Below are positions 46,210 through 53,761 of a stretch of 64,000 nt of DNA, one piece after another. Below the pieces are notes generated by a model, which did no database searches, was not told the DNA's origin, and worked only from the letters and a program-made list of their open reading frames with translations. The DNA comes from Sphingomonas sp. IBVSS2. GTDB taxonomy: Bacteria; Pseudomonadota; Alphaproteobacteria; Sphingomonadales; Sphingomonadaceae. The stretch is taken from assembly GCF_002127225.1 (NCBI RefSeq), contig NZ_NFUR01000005.1:183501-247500 (forward strand), in the 5' to 3' direction. Position 1 is the first letter of the stretch, and each line of letters starts with the position of its first letter. The translations under genes were made by a program, and so were the position numbers.

Positions 46210-47166
46210 TCAGCTCCGCTCGGCGACGCGGCGCTCGATCGCCTGCCAGATCAGCGCGCCGGTGTCGGTGCCGTTGAACCGGTCGATCGCGACGATGCCG
46301 GTGGGGGAAGTGACGTTGATCTCGGTCAGCCACTCGCCGCCGATCACGTCGATGCCGACGAACAGCAGCCCGCGCCGCTTCAGCTCCGGGCCCAGCACCG
46401 CGCAGATCTCCTGCTCGCGCGCCGTCAGCTCGGTCTTGGCGGCGCTGCCGCCCACCGCCAGGTTCGAGCGGATCTCGCCCTCTCCCGGGATGCGGTTGAT
46501 CGCGCCGGCCACTTCGCCATCGACCAGCACGATGCGCTTGTCGCCCGCCGCCACCGAGGGGAGGAAGGCCTGCACCATGTGCGGCTCGCGCCAGGCGGTG
46601 TTGAACACTTCGATCAGCGAGGACAGGTTGGCGCCGTCGCGGCCCACCTTGAAGATCGCCTTGCCGCCATTGCCGTGCAGCGGCTTGATGACGATTTCGC
46701 CGTGCACCGCCAGGAAGGCGCGCGCCTCGTCCAGGCTGCGGGTGACGAGGGTCGGCGGCATGAACTGCGGATAGTCGAGGACGAACACCTTCTCCGGCGC
46801 GTTGCGCACGCTGGCGGGATCGTTGACCACCAATGTCCGGTCCGCGATCCGCTCGAGCAGGTGCGTCGCGGTGATATAGCCCAGGTCGAACGGCGGATCC
46901 TGGCGCATGAGCACGACATCGGCTTCCTCGCCCAGGTCGAGCGACACCGGATCCTCGAACCGGAAATGATCGCCCGCCACGCGCTGCACCGTCACCGGAT
47001 GCGCGCGGGTCCAGACGCGGCCGGCCGAATAGTTGAGGTCCTCGGGGCTGTAGTGGAACAGCCGGTGGCCGCGCGCCTGGGCGGAGAGCATCAGCGCGAA
47101 GGTCGAGTCTCCCGCGATGTTGATCGCGTCGAGCGGGTCCATCTGCACGGCGACATTGAGCGACAT
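46210..47166 (-). CDS. gshB: Glutathione synthetase
   Basis: A 318-residue ATP-grasp enzyme that joins glycine to gamma-glutamylcysteine. The N-terminus has VAVQMDPLDAINIAGDSTFA. The ATP-binding elements are IVIKPLHGNGGKAIFK and VQAFLPSVAAGDKRIVLVDG, and the C-terminus has FVGIDVIGGEWLTEINVTSP, all characteristic of bacterial GshB. A strong AAGGAGG site precedes the ATG. It follows yraN by 43 nt, and the gap holds a 24-bp palindrome. Downstream is dedA. Confidence 0.96.
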   Translation of the reverse strand: MSLNVAVQMDPLDAINIAGDSTFALMLSAQARGHRLFHYSPEDLNYSAGRVWTRAHPVTVQRVAGDHFRFEDPVSLDLGEEADVVLMRQDPPFDLGYITATHLLERIADRTLVVNDPASVRNAPEKVFVLDYPQFMPPTLVTRSLDEARAFLAVHGEIVIKPLHGNGGKAIFKVGRDGANLSSLIEVFNTAWREPHMVQAFLPSVAAGDKRIVLVDGEVAGAINRIPGEGEIRSNLAVGGSAAKTELTAREQEICAVLGPELKRRGLLFVGIDVIGGEWLTEINVTSPTGIVAIDRFNGTDTGALIWQAIERRVAERS

Positions 47167-47190
47167 TCGGCCTCCTTCGGGAACGCCTTA

Positions 47191-47214
47191 GGTGACTTAT
47201 TCGAATAAGTCACC
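47191..47214. promoter_or_regulatory. 24-bp perfect palindrome between yraN and gshB
   Basis: A 24-base sequence whose first half is GGTGACTTATTC is exactly its own reverse complement, with no loop. Its right end overlaps the yraN stop codon, and it lies 24-47 nt before the gshB ATG. The absence of a loop and of a T-run argues for a protein-binding operator rather than a terminator, possibly controlling gshB. The binding factor is unknown. Confidence 0.6.
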
Positions 47215-47587
47215 CCATCCAGGCGTTCTCGATATGGCGAGGTGGCGTCCCGGGGGCAATGAGGATCACGTCGACCCGGATATCGTCGTCCGGGCCGGCA
47301 TAGCGCGGCATCAGCACCTCGGCCGCGGCGGCGACGCGGGCAAGCCGGCGCTCGTCGATCGCGAAATCGAGATCGGCCGCGGTGGCGCGCGTCTTGACCT
47401 CGACAAAGGCGATCAGGCTGCCGCGGCGCACAACCAGATCGACTTCGCCGGCCGGAGTGCGGACCCGGCGATCGAGGATTTTCCAGCCTTTCAGCCACAG
47501 CCACCAGGCGGCGCGGCGCTCGCCTTCGCGGCCACGCGTTTCCGCAGCGCGGCGATCCGTTGGTCTTTTACCCCTCACGACTCGCAC
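47210..47587 (-). CDS. yraN: UPF0102 family endonuclease-like protein YraN
   Basis: A 125-residue protein of the UPF0102 group, with an endonuclease-like PD-(D/E)xK core: GREGERRAAWWLWLKGWKIL, then GEVDLVVRRGSLIAFVEVKT (the EVDL...VEVK pair are the likely metal ligands). Its cellular job is not established; in many proteobacteria it lies between rsmI and gshB, as here. The stop overlaps the 24-bp palindrome before gshB. Confidence 0.9.
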   Translation of the reverse strand: MRVVRGKRPTDRRAAETRGREGERRAAWWLWLKGWKILDRRVRTPAGEVDLVVRRGSLIAFVEVKTRATAADLDFAIDERRLARVAAAAEVLMPRYAGPDDDIRVDVILIAPGTPPRHIENAWMG

Positions 47588-47668
47588 CTGTGGATAACTT
47601 TGGTTACCATCGCCAGACCGAGTCGCACCGAACCGGGTTTATCGGTGCTTTCGGGGGGTCGCATTCTG

Positions 47669-47848
47669 ATGGAATCCAACGAACGCTATTATCGGCGTCG
47701 CGCCGCTCAGGAACTCGCTGCCGCGAAGCGGGCGATGACGGAGGCCGCCGCGCTGCGCCGCCGCCAGCTCGCGGAGACGTATCTCAAACGCCTTGCCGAA
47801 CTTACCGGCGCCGACGAGATGCGCGTGCTCGAGCAGGAATACGCCTGA
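47669..47848 (+). CDS. Small basic hypothetical protein
   Basis: A 59-residue, mostly helical protein rich in Arg, Ala and Glu (ESNERYYRRRAAQELAAAKR, then RQLAETYLKRLAEL). The pattern resembles short coiled-coil proteins seen in sphingomonads, but I know no name. The ATG at 47669 is 14 nt after a GGGGGG run, which is further than an ideal ribosome site. It diverges from yraN and is followed by a strong hairpin. Confidence 0.55.
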   Translation: MESNERYYRRRAAQELAAAKRAMTEAAALRRRQLAETYLKRLAELTGADEMRVLEQEYA

Positions 47849-47868
47849 GGCGGCCTTTGCTCCATTGC

Positions 47869-47948
47869 GTCATCCCCGCAAAGGCGGGGAGCCAGAGGCA
47901 GGAGCGATGCGCGCAGCAACCCTGGATCCCCGCCTTTGCGGGGATGAC
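47869..47948. repeat. Intergenic inverted repeat (GTCATCCCCGC family), likely bidirectional terminator
   Basis: A 22-bp perfect inverted repeat (47869-47890 and 47927-47948) starting GTCATCCCCGCAAAGG, with a 36-nt loop. It lies between two convergent genes. Degenerate relatives occur near 19.6 kb and 63.5 kb. Confidence 0.85.
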
Positions 47949-47978
47949 GGGATTGGGGCTTTCCCTATCCGTGCCGGA

Positions 47979-48812
47979 CTATCCCTTCATCGCCATCGCC
48001 CGCGCATAGAGTGCCTTGCGATCGAGCCCGAGCTTCTTTGCCACTTCGCCCGCCGCCTTGCTCGCGGGGAGCCGAGTGAGCGCTTCGGCGAGCGCGGCAT
48101 CGGCATCGTCGGCGCTGGCCGGCGCGGGGGCGCCCGGCGGGGCGACCACCACCACGATCTCGCCCTTAGGCGGGGCCTCGGCATAGCGCCCGGCCAGCTG
48201 GGTGAGCGAGCCGGTCACGCATTCCTCGAACTTCTTGCTGATCTCGCGCGCCACCGCCGCCTCACGGTCGCCCAGCCCCTCGGCCAGCGCGGCGAGACAG
48301 GCCGAGAGCCGCGGCCCCGATTCGTAGAGGACGAGCGTGGCGCGCACGCCGGCGATCTCGGCGATCGCTTCGGCCCGGGCATGCAGCTTGGCCGGCAGGA
48401 AGCCGAGGAACAGGAAGCGATCGGTCGGCAGCCCGGCCAGCGTCAGCGCCGCGATCGCCGCGCAGGGGCCGGGAATCGTCGTCACCGGATGGCCGGCGGC
48501 GCGCGCATCGCGCACCAGCTTGAAGCCGGGATCGGAGATCAGCGGCGTGCCCGCATCGGAGACGAGCGCGATCGCCTCGGTCGCCATGCGCGCGACCAGG
48601 CCGGGGCGGACCGCATCGGCATTATGGTCGTGATAGGGAATCATCTTCCCCTTCGCGCCCAGGTGCCGGAACAGGCCGGCTGTCACACGGCTGTCTTCGA
48701 CGGCAACCAGATCGGCGCCCAGGAGTATTTCGGAGGCGCGCGGCGACAAGTCACCGAGATTGCCGATCGGGGTGGCGACGATATAGAGGCCGGGCGTAAG
48801 AACAGCGTGCAT
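47979..48812 (-). CDS. rsmI: 16S rRNA 2'-O-methyltransferase RsmI
   Basis: A 277-residue SAM enzyme that methylates C1402 of 16S rRNA. The N-terminus LYIVATPIGNLGDLSPRASE is the family signature; EDSRVTAGLFRHLG, SDAGTPLISDPGFKLV and IPGPCAAIAALTLAGLPTDR follow. The ATG at 48810-48812 gives the usual length and leaves only 12 nt to the start of the divergent lipoprotein gene. An earlier in-frame start would run into that gene. Confidence 0.94.
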   Translation of the reverse strand: MHAVLTPGLYIVATPIGNLGDLSPRASEILLGADLVAVEDSRVTAGLFRHLGAKGKMIPYHDHNADAVRPGLVARMATEAIALVSDAGTPLISDPGFKLVRDARAAGHPVTTIPGPCAAIAALTLAGLPTDRFLFLGFLPAKLHARAEAIAEIAGVRATLVLYESGPRLSACLAALAEGLGDREAAVAREISKKFEECVTGSLTQLAGRYAEAPPKGEIVVVVAPPGAPAPASADDADAALAEALTRLPASKAAGEVAKKLGLDRKALYARAMAMKG

Positions 48813-48824
48813 CGGGGAGAGTAA

Positions 48825-50021
48825 ATGGCAGACGCGACCGTGAATCCGCAACGGGGCATCCTCCGCTGGGCCGCTTTGGGCCTCGCCGCCCTCCTTGCCG
48901 CCTGCGCCAGCGGGCCGCGAGTGATCCCCGAGACGCGCCCCGCGCCGACGGTGGAGGCGCCGCGCGAGCGGCCGTCGACTCGCCCGATCTCGCCGGGCCT
49001 GCCGCAGGACGTGGAGCGCCACCGCGTCGCCCTGCTCGTGCCGATGACCGGGCCGAACGCCGGCGTCGGCAAGTCGCTCGCCAATGCGACGCAGCTGGCG
49101 ATCCTCGACACGAAGTCGGACGTGCTGCGCATCACCACCTACGACACCGCCGGCGGCGCCGCGAACGCCGCGCGCCAGGCGATCGCCGACGGCAACAAGC
49201 TGATCCTCGGCCCGCTGCTCGCCGAGGAGGCGCGCGAAGTGGCGCCGATCGCCCGGGCCGCGCGCGTGCCGGTGCTCAGCTTCTCGAACGATACGGCGGT
49301 GGCGGGCAACGGCACCTATCTGCTCGGCTATTCGCCGGCCCAGTCGATCGAGCGGGTGGTCGACTATGCCCGGGCGCAGGGCGTCACCAACTTCGTCGGG
49401 CTGATGACGTCCGGCGTCTATGGCGAGCGTGCCTCGACCAGCTTCCTGCGCGCCGTGGAGGACCAGGGCGGCAAGGTGCTGGCGATGGAAACCTATGACG
49501 GCCGCCCCGGCTCGATGACCAGCGCGATCACCAAGCTTTCGCGCACGCCCTATCAGGCGGTCCTGATCGCCGGCTCGGGCGCGAGCGGCGTGACGGCGGC
49601 GCCGATCATCCGCAAGTCGGCGGGGGGCAAGGCGTCGCGGATCCTCGGCACCGAGCTGTGGAACACCGATTCGGCGATCGGTTCGAACGCGGTGCTGAAC
49701 GGGGCCTGGTTCGCCAGCGTGCCCGACAATTACTACCGGACCTATGCGACCAAGTACCGCACGCGCTTCGGCGCTGCGCCCTATCGCCTCTCGACGCTCG
49801 GCTATGACGCGGTGCTGCTCACCGTGCGCATCGCCCGCGAATGGCGGCCGGGGGACATCTTCCCCGAGCGCCGCCTGGTCGCGCCCGACGGGTTCGGCGG
49901 CCTGGACGGCGCCTTCCGCTTCGGCCGCGACGGCATCGCCGAGCGCGCGCTCGAGGTGCAGGAAGTGAAGGGGGGGACGACAGTGACGATCTCGCCCGCG
50001 CCGACCGGGTTCGGCGGCTGA
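48825..50021 (+). CDS. Penicillin-binding protein activator family lipoprotein (LpoA-like)
   Basis: A 398-residue outer-membrane lipoprotein: lipobox LLAAC (Cys27) followed by a Pro/Arg linker, then a periplasmic-binding-protein fold (VALLVPMTGPNAGVGKSL, ILGPLLAEEAREVAPIARAA, GVTNFVGLMTSGVYGERAST). In gammaproteobacteria LpoA activates PBP1A; homologues in alphaproteobacteria are less studied. The ATG at 48825 has a GGGGAGAG site. It diverges from rsmI with 12 nt between starts. Confidence 0.85.
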   Translation: MADATVNPQRGILRWAALGLAALLAACASGPRVIPETRPAPTVEAPRERPSTRPISPGLPQDVERHRVALLVPMTGPNAGVGKSLANATQLAILDTKSDVLRITTYDTAGGAANAARQAIADGNKLILGPLLAEEAREVAPIARAARVPVLSFSNDTAVAGNGTYLLGYSPAQSIERVVDYARAQGVTNFVGLMTSGVYGERASTSFLRAVEDQGGKVLAMETYDGRPGSMTSAITKLSRTPYQAVLIAGSGASGVTAAPIIRKSAGGKASRILGTELWNTDSAIGSNAVLNGAWFASVPDNYYRTYATKYRTRFGAAPYRLSTLGYDAVLLTVRIAREWRPGDIFPERRLVAPDGFGGLDGAFRFGRDGIAERALEVQEVKGGTTVTISPAPTGFGG

Positions 50022-50026
50022 TATGG

Positions 50027-50054
50027 TTCCTCCCCGAGCAAGCGCGAGGAGGAA
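50027..50054. terminator. Terminator between lpoA-like gene and hemW
   Basis: TTCCTCC pairs with GGAGGAA around a 14-nt interior that itself can pair (CG/CG). It ends directly at the hemW stop codon, between two convergent genes. Confidence 0.7.
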
Positions 50055-51185
50055 TTAGGTAACCACCAGCTCGCGCAGGATCGCCTCGAGCACCGGCATC
50101 CCCGCATCGGTCACGATCAGCCGGCTGCCGGCGCGGGCGATCAGGCCCTGCGCTTCCATTCCTGCCAGCGCCTTCAGGTCGAGCGGGGCGCCCGGCACCC
50201 CGGCCAGGTCGACGCCCTCGGCCAGGCGCAGGCCCATCAGCAGCGCCTCGACGCCGCGGTCGTGCGGGTCGAGCGGGTCCTCGCGCTCGATGCCATGGCC
50301 GTTGCGCGCGATCGCCGCGAGCCAGTTTTCGGGCTTTTTCCGCCGCAGCGTGGCCACGCCGTTCCGCCGGCCATGCGCGCCGGGGCCGACCCCGGCATAG
50401 TCGCCATAGCGCCAATAGGTGAGGTTGTGCCGGCTCTCCGCCCCCGGCCGGGCATGGTTGGAGACTTCATAGGCCGGCAGCCCGGCCGCCGCGGCGATTG
50501 TACGCGTCGCTTCGAACAGGTCCGCCGCCGCGTCGGGATCATAGGCGGCGAGCTCGCCCTTTTCGAACAACGTGGCGAAGCGCGTGCCGGGTTCGATGGT
50601 GAGCTGGTAGAGCGAGAGATGTTCGGTGCCGAAGGACAGGGCGCGGCGCAGTTCCGCTTCCCAGCCGGCCAGCGTCTGGCCCGGCCGGGCATAGATCAGG
50701 TCGAAGCTGACGCGGCCAAAGGCGCGCTGCGCGGTGGCCAGCGCCGCCAGGCCTTCCTCGACGCCATGCGCCCGGCCGAGAAAGCGCAGGTCGTCGTCGT
50801 CGAGCGCCTGCAGCCCCAGCGAGACGCGATTGACGCCGGCCGATGCGATGTCGGCGAAGCGCGCGGCCTCCACGGAGGAGGGGTTGGCTTCCAGCGTGAT
50901 CTCGATGCCGGGTTCGAAGCCCCAATGGGCCTCCGCCGCTTCGATTACCGCGGCGACGGTCTCGGGCGGCATCAGCGAGGGGGTGCCGCCGCCGAAGAAG
51001 ATCGAACCGAGCCGGCGGCCGGCCAGCGCTTCCGCCTCGTGCGCCAGGTCGGCGAGCATGGCCGCGCGCCAGGCAGCCTGGTCGACGCTCTCGCGGACAT
51101 GGCTGTTGAAGTCGCAATAGGGGCATTTCGACACGCAGAACGGCCAGTGCACATAGAGTGCGAGAGGGGCTTTCGTGTCGGTCAT
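50055..51185 (-). CDS. hemW: Haem chaperone HemW (radical SAM, HemN-like)
   Basis: A 376-residue radical-SAM protein. The 4Fe-4S cluster motif is CVSKCPYC (Cys17, Cys21, Cys24), followed by IFFGGGTPSLMPPET and SLGLQALDDDDLRFLGRAH. HemW-type proteins carry haem to target enzymes rather than acting as coproporphyrinogen dehydrogenases. Lacking the Cys before the CxxxCxxC motif, as HemW does, it is not a true HemN. The ATG at 51183-51185 starts the typical MTDTKAPLALYVHWPF. Upstream is the tRNA-Gly region. Confidence 0.93.
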   Translation of the reverse strand: MTDTKAPLALYVHWPFCVSKCPYCDFNSHVRESVDQAAWRAAMLADLAHEAEALAGRRLGSIFFGGGTPSLMPPETVAAVIEAAEAHWGFEPGIEITLEANPSSVEAARFADIASAGVNRVSLGLQALDDDDLRFLGRAHGVEEGLAALATAQRAFGRVSFDLIYARPGQTLAGWEAELRRALSFGTEHLSLYQLTIEPGTRFATLFEKGELAAYDPDAAADLFEATRTIAAAAGLPAYEVSNHARPGAESRHNLTYWRYGDYAGVGPGAHGRRNGVATLRRKKPENWLAAIARNGHGIEREDPLDPHDRGVEALLMGLRLAEGVDLAGVPGAPLDLKALAGMEAQGLIARAGSRLIVTDAGMPVLEAILRELVVT

Positions 51186-51198
51186 CGCTTGAAGGGCT

Positions 51199-51223
51199 TG
51201 GAGCGGGTAACGGGAATCGAACC
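51199..51223 (-). repeat. Duplicated 3' end of tRNA-Gly (att-like direct repeat)
   Basis: A 25-base copy (on the plus strand TGGAGCGGGTAACGGGAATC, then GAACC) identical to the 3' end of the intact tRNA-Gly at 51350-51374, including the encoded CCA. The two copies are 151 bp apart. This pattern is a hallmark of site-specific integration into a tRNA gene, or of a slip duplication. The 126 nt between the copies hold only a 33-bp tandem repeat. Confidence 0.9.
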
Positions 51224-51228
51224 ACTAG

Positions 51229-51324
51229 CGTAGCCCGGCAGGGCGGAGCGCCACAAGGGCGCGTAGCCCGGCAGGGCGGAGCGCCACAAGGGCGCGTAGC
51301 CCGGCAGGGCGGAGCGTCACAAGG
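51229..51324. repeat. 33-bp tandem repeat, three copies
   Basis: The unit begins CGTAGCCCGGCAGGGCGGAG and has a period of exactly 33: copies start at 51229, 51262 and 51295. The first two are identical; the third matches over 30 bases with one change (GCC to GTC). There is no spacer, so it is not a CRISPR array. The repeat lies entirely between the duplicated tRNA-Gly 3' ends. Confidence 0.95.
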
Positions 51325-51349
51325 AACACGGGTTCGCCGGACGGGAGGC

Positions 51350-51423
51350 TGGAGCGGGTAACGGGAATCGAACCCGTGTATTCAGCTTGGAAGGCTGCTG
51401 CACTACCATTGTGCTATACCCGC
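51350..51423 (-). tRNA. tRNA-Gly(TCC)
   Basis: A complete cloverleaf of 74 nt with encoded CCA. The acceptor stem is GCGGGTA/TACCCGC, the D-loop reads GCACAATGGTAGTGC, the anticodon arm is CAGCCTTCCAAGCTG with anticodon TCC, and the T-arm is ACGGGTTCGATTCCCGT. It reads GGA and GGG or all GGN codons, depending on modification. It lies upstream of hemW on the same strand. Confidence 0.97.
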
Positions 51424-51473
51424 GAGCCGAGGGCCGAGTGCCACAGCCGCCCCCGGCCGGTCAACCTCGCAGG

Positions 51474-52256
51474 CTATTTCCCGGTGAAGTTCGGCTTGCG
51501 CTTCTGGAGGAAGGCCAGGCCGCCCTCCATGGAATCGGCGCTGCCGCGCGCGCTGCGCTGGTGGTTGGCTTCCATCGCCAGCGTTTCCTCCAGCGTCGAT
51601 TCGAGCGCCTGGCCGATGCCCCTGCGGATCAGGCCGAGCGCCACGGTGGGGCCGGCGGCAAGGCGGGCGGCCAGCGCCAGCGCCTCATGCTCCAGTTGCT
51701 CGTCCGAGACGACGCTGTGGACCAGGCCCCAGTCGCGCGCCTTCATCGCCGGCAGCTTTTCGCCCAGCAGCATCATCTCCGCCGCGCGCGAGCGGCCGAC
51801 CAGGCGCGGCAACAGCCAGGTCGCCCCGCCATCGGGAACCAGGCCGATATTGACGAAGGCCTGGAGGAAATAGCCGGTGTCGCTCGCCACGCAGAAATCG
51901 GCGGCCAGCGCCAGGCTGCAGCCGATGCCGGCGGCAGGGCCGCGCACCGCGCTCACTACCGGCACGCCCAGCCGCGCGACGGCAAGGATCGTGGGGTTGT
52001 AGTGATCGGTCAACGCGGCATGGGTCGCCGCGGCCGGATCGCCCGAGGCGAGCGCGCCGCTCGCCACGTCGGCGCCCGAGCAGAAGGCCCGGCCGGCCCC
52101 CTGGAGCAGCACCGCGCGGGCGCCGTCCAGCCGGGCCAGCGCGTCGCGGATCTCGTCGAACATCGCGGGCGGGGCGGCGTTGAGCCGATCGGGCCGGTTG
52201 AGCGTGACCACCAGCACGTCGCCGGTCCGCTCGGTCAGGATCGTCTCGTAGGCCAT
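51474..52256 (-). CDS. Enoyl-CoA hydratase/isomerase family protein
   Basis: A 260-residue crotonase-fold enzyme. The oxyanion-hole strands are GAGRAFCSGADV and VRGPAAGIGCSLALAADF. IGLVPDGGATWLLPRLVGRS carries an Asp at the position typical of PaaG-type isomerases and lacks the second Glu of true hydratases, so it may be a 1,2-epoxyphenylacetyl-CoA isomerase relative. The C-terminal FLQKRKPNFTGK is typical. It is not adjacent to other paa or fad genes. Confidence 0.85.
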   Translation of the reverse strand: MAYETILTERTGDVLVVTLNRPDRLNAAPPAMFDEIRDALARLDGARAVLLQGAGRAFCSGADVASGALASGDPAAATHAALTDHYNPTILAVARLGVPVVSAVRGPAAGIGCSLALAADFCVASDTGYFLQAFVNIGLVPDGGATWLLPRLVGRSRAAEMMLLGEKLPAMKARDWGLVHSVVSDEQLEHEALALAARLAAGPTVALGLIRRGIGQALESTLEETLAMEANHQRSARGSADSMEGGLAFLQKRKPNFTGK

Positions 52257-52327
52257 CTTCCACTCCCGTTTCGCTTCGCAACCGATAGCGGGGAAGGGGG
52301 GAGGGTGGAAGGGTGAGCCAGATGACG

Positions 52328-53761
52328 CTAGGGCGCGGCCGCCCGTGGCCCCGCGGGCGTCATCGTCAGCAGCGAATCGCCGCCGAGCGTGCGGTAGAGC
52401 GTCACCAGGTTGGTCGCCTCGACGAGCCGGGTGTTCACCAGTCCGCGCTGGGCGGAATAATAGGAGCGCTGCGCGACCAGGCTGGCCAGGAAATTGTCGA
52501 TCCCGCCGCGATAGCGCGTGTCGGCGAGGCGATAATTGTCCTGGGCCGCGGCCATGTTGGCCGTGTCCGCCTTCAGCTGGTCGGCGATGGTGCCGCGCCG
52601 CGCCAGGGCGTCGGCGACTTCGCGAAAGGCGGTCTGGATGGCCTTTTCGTAGCTGGCGAGCGCTGCGTCGCGCTGCGCCTCGCTCCGCTCCACGCCCGCG
52701 CGGCCGGCGCCGGCGTTGAAGATCGGATAGCTGGCGCTCGCCCCGCCCGACCAGTTGAAGCCGTTGCCCGAGAAAAGCCCGGTCAGCGCGTTGCTCGCGA
52801 AGCCGAGCAGGCCGGTCAGCGAGATGCGCGGGAAGAGCGCGGCGCGGGCGGCGCCGATCTCGGCATTGGCGGCGCGCAGCGTATATTCGGCCTGCACCAC
52901 GTCGGGACGGCGGAGCAACACGCCCGAATCGACGCCGGCGGGCAGCTCGGCGACGGTGGGGGCGGCTTCCTCGATCGTGGAGGAAAGCAGCGCGGCATCG
53001 GTCTCGGCGCCGACCAGCAGCCGGAGCGCGTTGACGTCCTGCGCCAGCGCGGTCTTCTGCGCCGCCACGTCGGACTGGGCGGTGGCCAGGATCTGCTGCG
53101 CCTGGGCAAGGTCGGTGCGCGGCGCGATACCGCCCTTCAGGCGCCGATCGGTGAGCGCCACCGCGCGCTCGGCATTGGCCGCGGTGCTCTCGGCGATCGC
53201 GAGCAGGCTGGCGTCCGCCGCATGGTTGAGCCAGGCGGCGGCGATGTCGCCGATCAGCGTCAGCCGGGTGGCGCGTGCCGCCGCCTCGGTCGCGAACCAG
53301 CGGTCCTGCTCGGCCCGCGTGAGCGAGGCGACGCGGCCGAACAGATCGAGCTCGAAGGCGGGTATGCTGACATTGCCCGAGAAATTGGTGCGCGTGCCGC
53401 CGGTGGTGACGGCGCCGGTGCTGCTGCCGTGCGAAACGGTGGCCCCCGCGCCGGCATCGAGCTCGGGGAACCGGTCGGCGCGCTGGATGCGATATTGCGC
53501 GCGCGCCGCGGCGATGTTGGCGGCGGCGATGCGCAGGTCGCGATTATTGGCCAGCGCCTGCTCGATCAGCTTCTGGAGGCGCGGATCCTTGAAGATGTCC
53601 TGCCAGGTGACGCTGGGCAGCGCCGTTTCATTTGCCTTCAGATAGGCATCGCCCGCCGGCCAGCCGGGCGGCACCGGGGCTTCGGGCCGGGCATATTTCG
53701 GCGCCATCGAGCAGCCGGCGAGCGCCGTGCCGAGGAGCAGGGTCAGAACCGCGCGCTTCAT
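52328..53761 (-). CDS. Outer-membrane factor of RND efflux pump (OprM/NodT family lipoprotein)
   Basis: A 477-residue outer-membrane channel protein: lipobox LAGC (Cys17), then two repeats of long helices with barrel strands. The early NRDLRIAAANIAAARAQYRI and FELDLFGRVASLTRAEQDRW, and the later RPDVVQAEYTLRAANAEIGA, are OprM-family signatures. The start overlaps the end of the pump gene as ATGA, so it is translated with it. It completes the tripartite pump, giving an exit path across the outer membrane. Confidence 0.94.
   Translation of the reverse strand: MKRAVLTLLLGTALAGCSMAPKYARPEAPVPPGWPAGDAYLKANETALPSVTWQDIFKDPRLQKLIEQALANNRDLRIAAANIAAARAQYRIQRADRFPELDAGAGATVSHGSSTGAVTTGGTRTNFSGNVSIPAFELDLFGRVASLTRAEQDRWFATEAAARATRLTLIGDIAAAWLNHAADASLLAIAESTAANAERAVALTDRRLKGGIAPRTDLAQAQQILATAQSDVAAQKTALAQDVNALRLLVGAETDAALLSSTIEEAAPTVAELPAGVDSGVLLRRPDVVQAEYTLRAANAEIGAARAALFPRISLTGLLGFASNALTGLFSGNGFNWSGGASASYPIFNAGAGRAGVERSEAQRDAALASYEKAIQTAFREVADALARRGTIADQLKADTANMAAAQDNYRLADTRYRGGIDNFLASLVAQRSYYSAQRGLVNTRLVEATNLVTLYRTLGGDSLLTMTPAGPRAAAP

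Noticed and set aside
47669..47848. Antitoxin or toxin component
   Set aside because: Only one small gene with no partner and no toxin-like motif; the helical Arg/Glu composition alone is not evidence.
51229..51324. CRISPR array
   Set aside because: The repeats are directly tandem with no spacers, and no cas genes are present.
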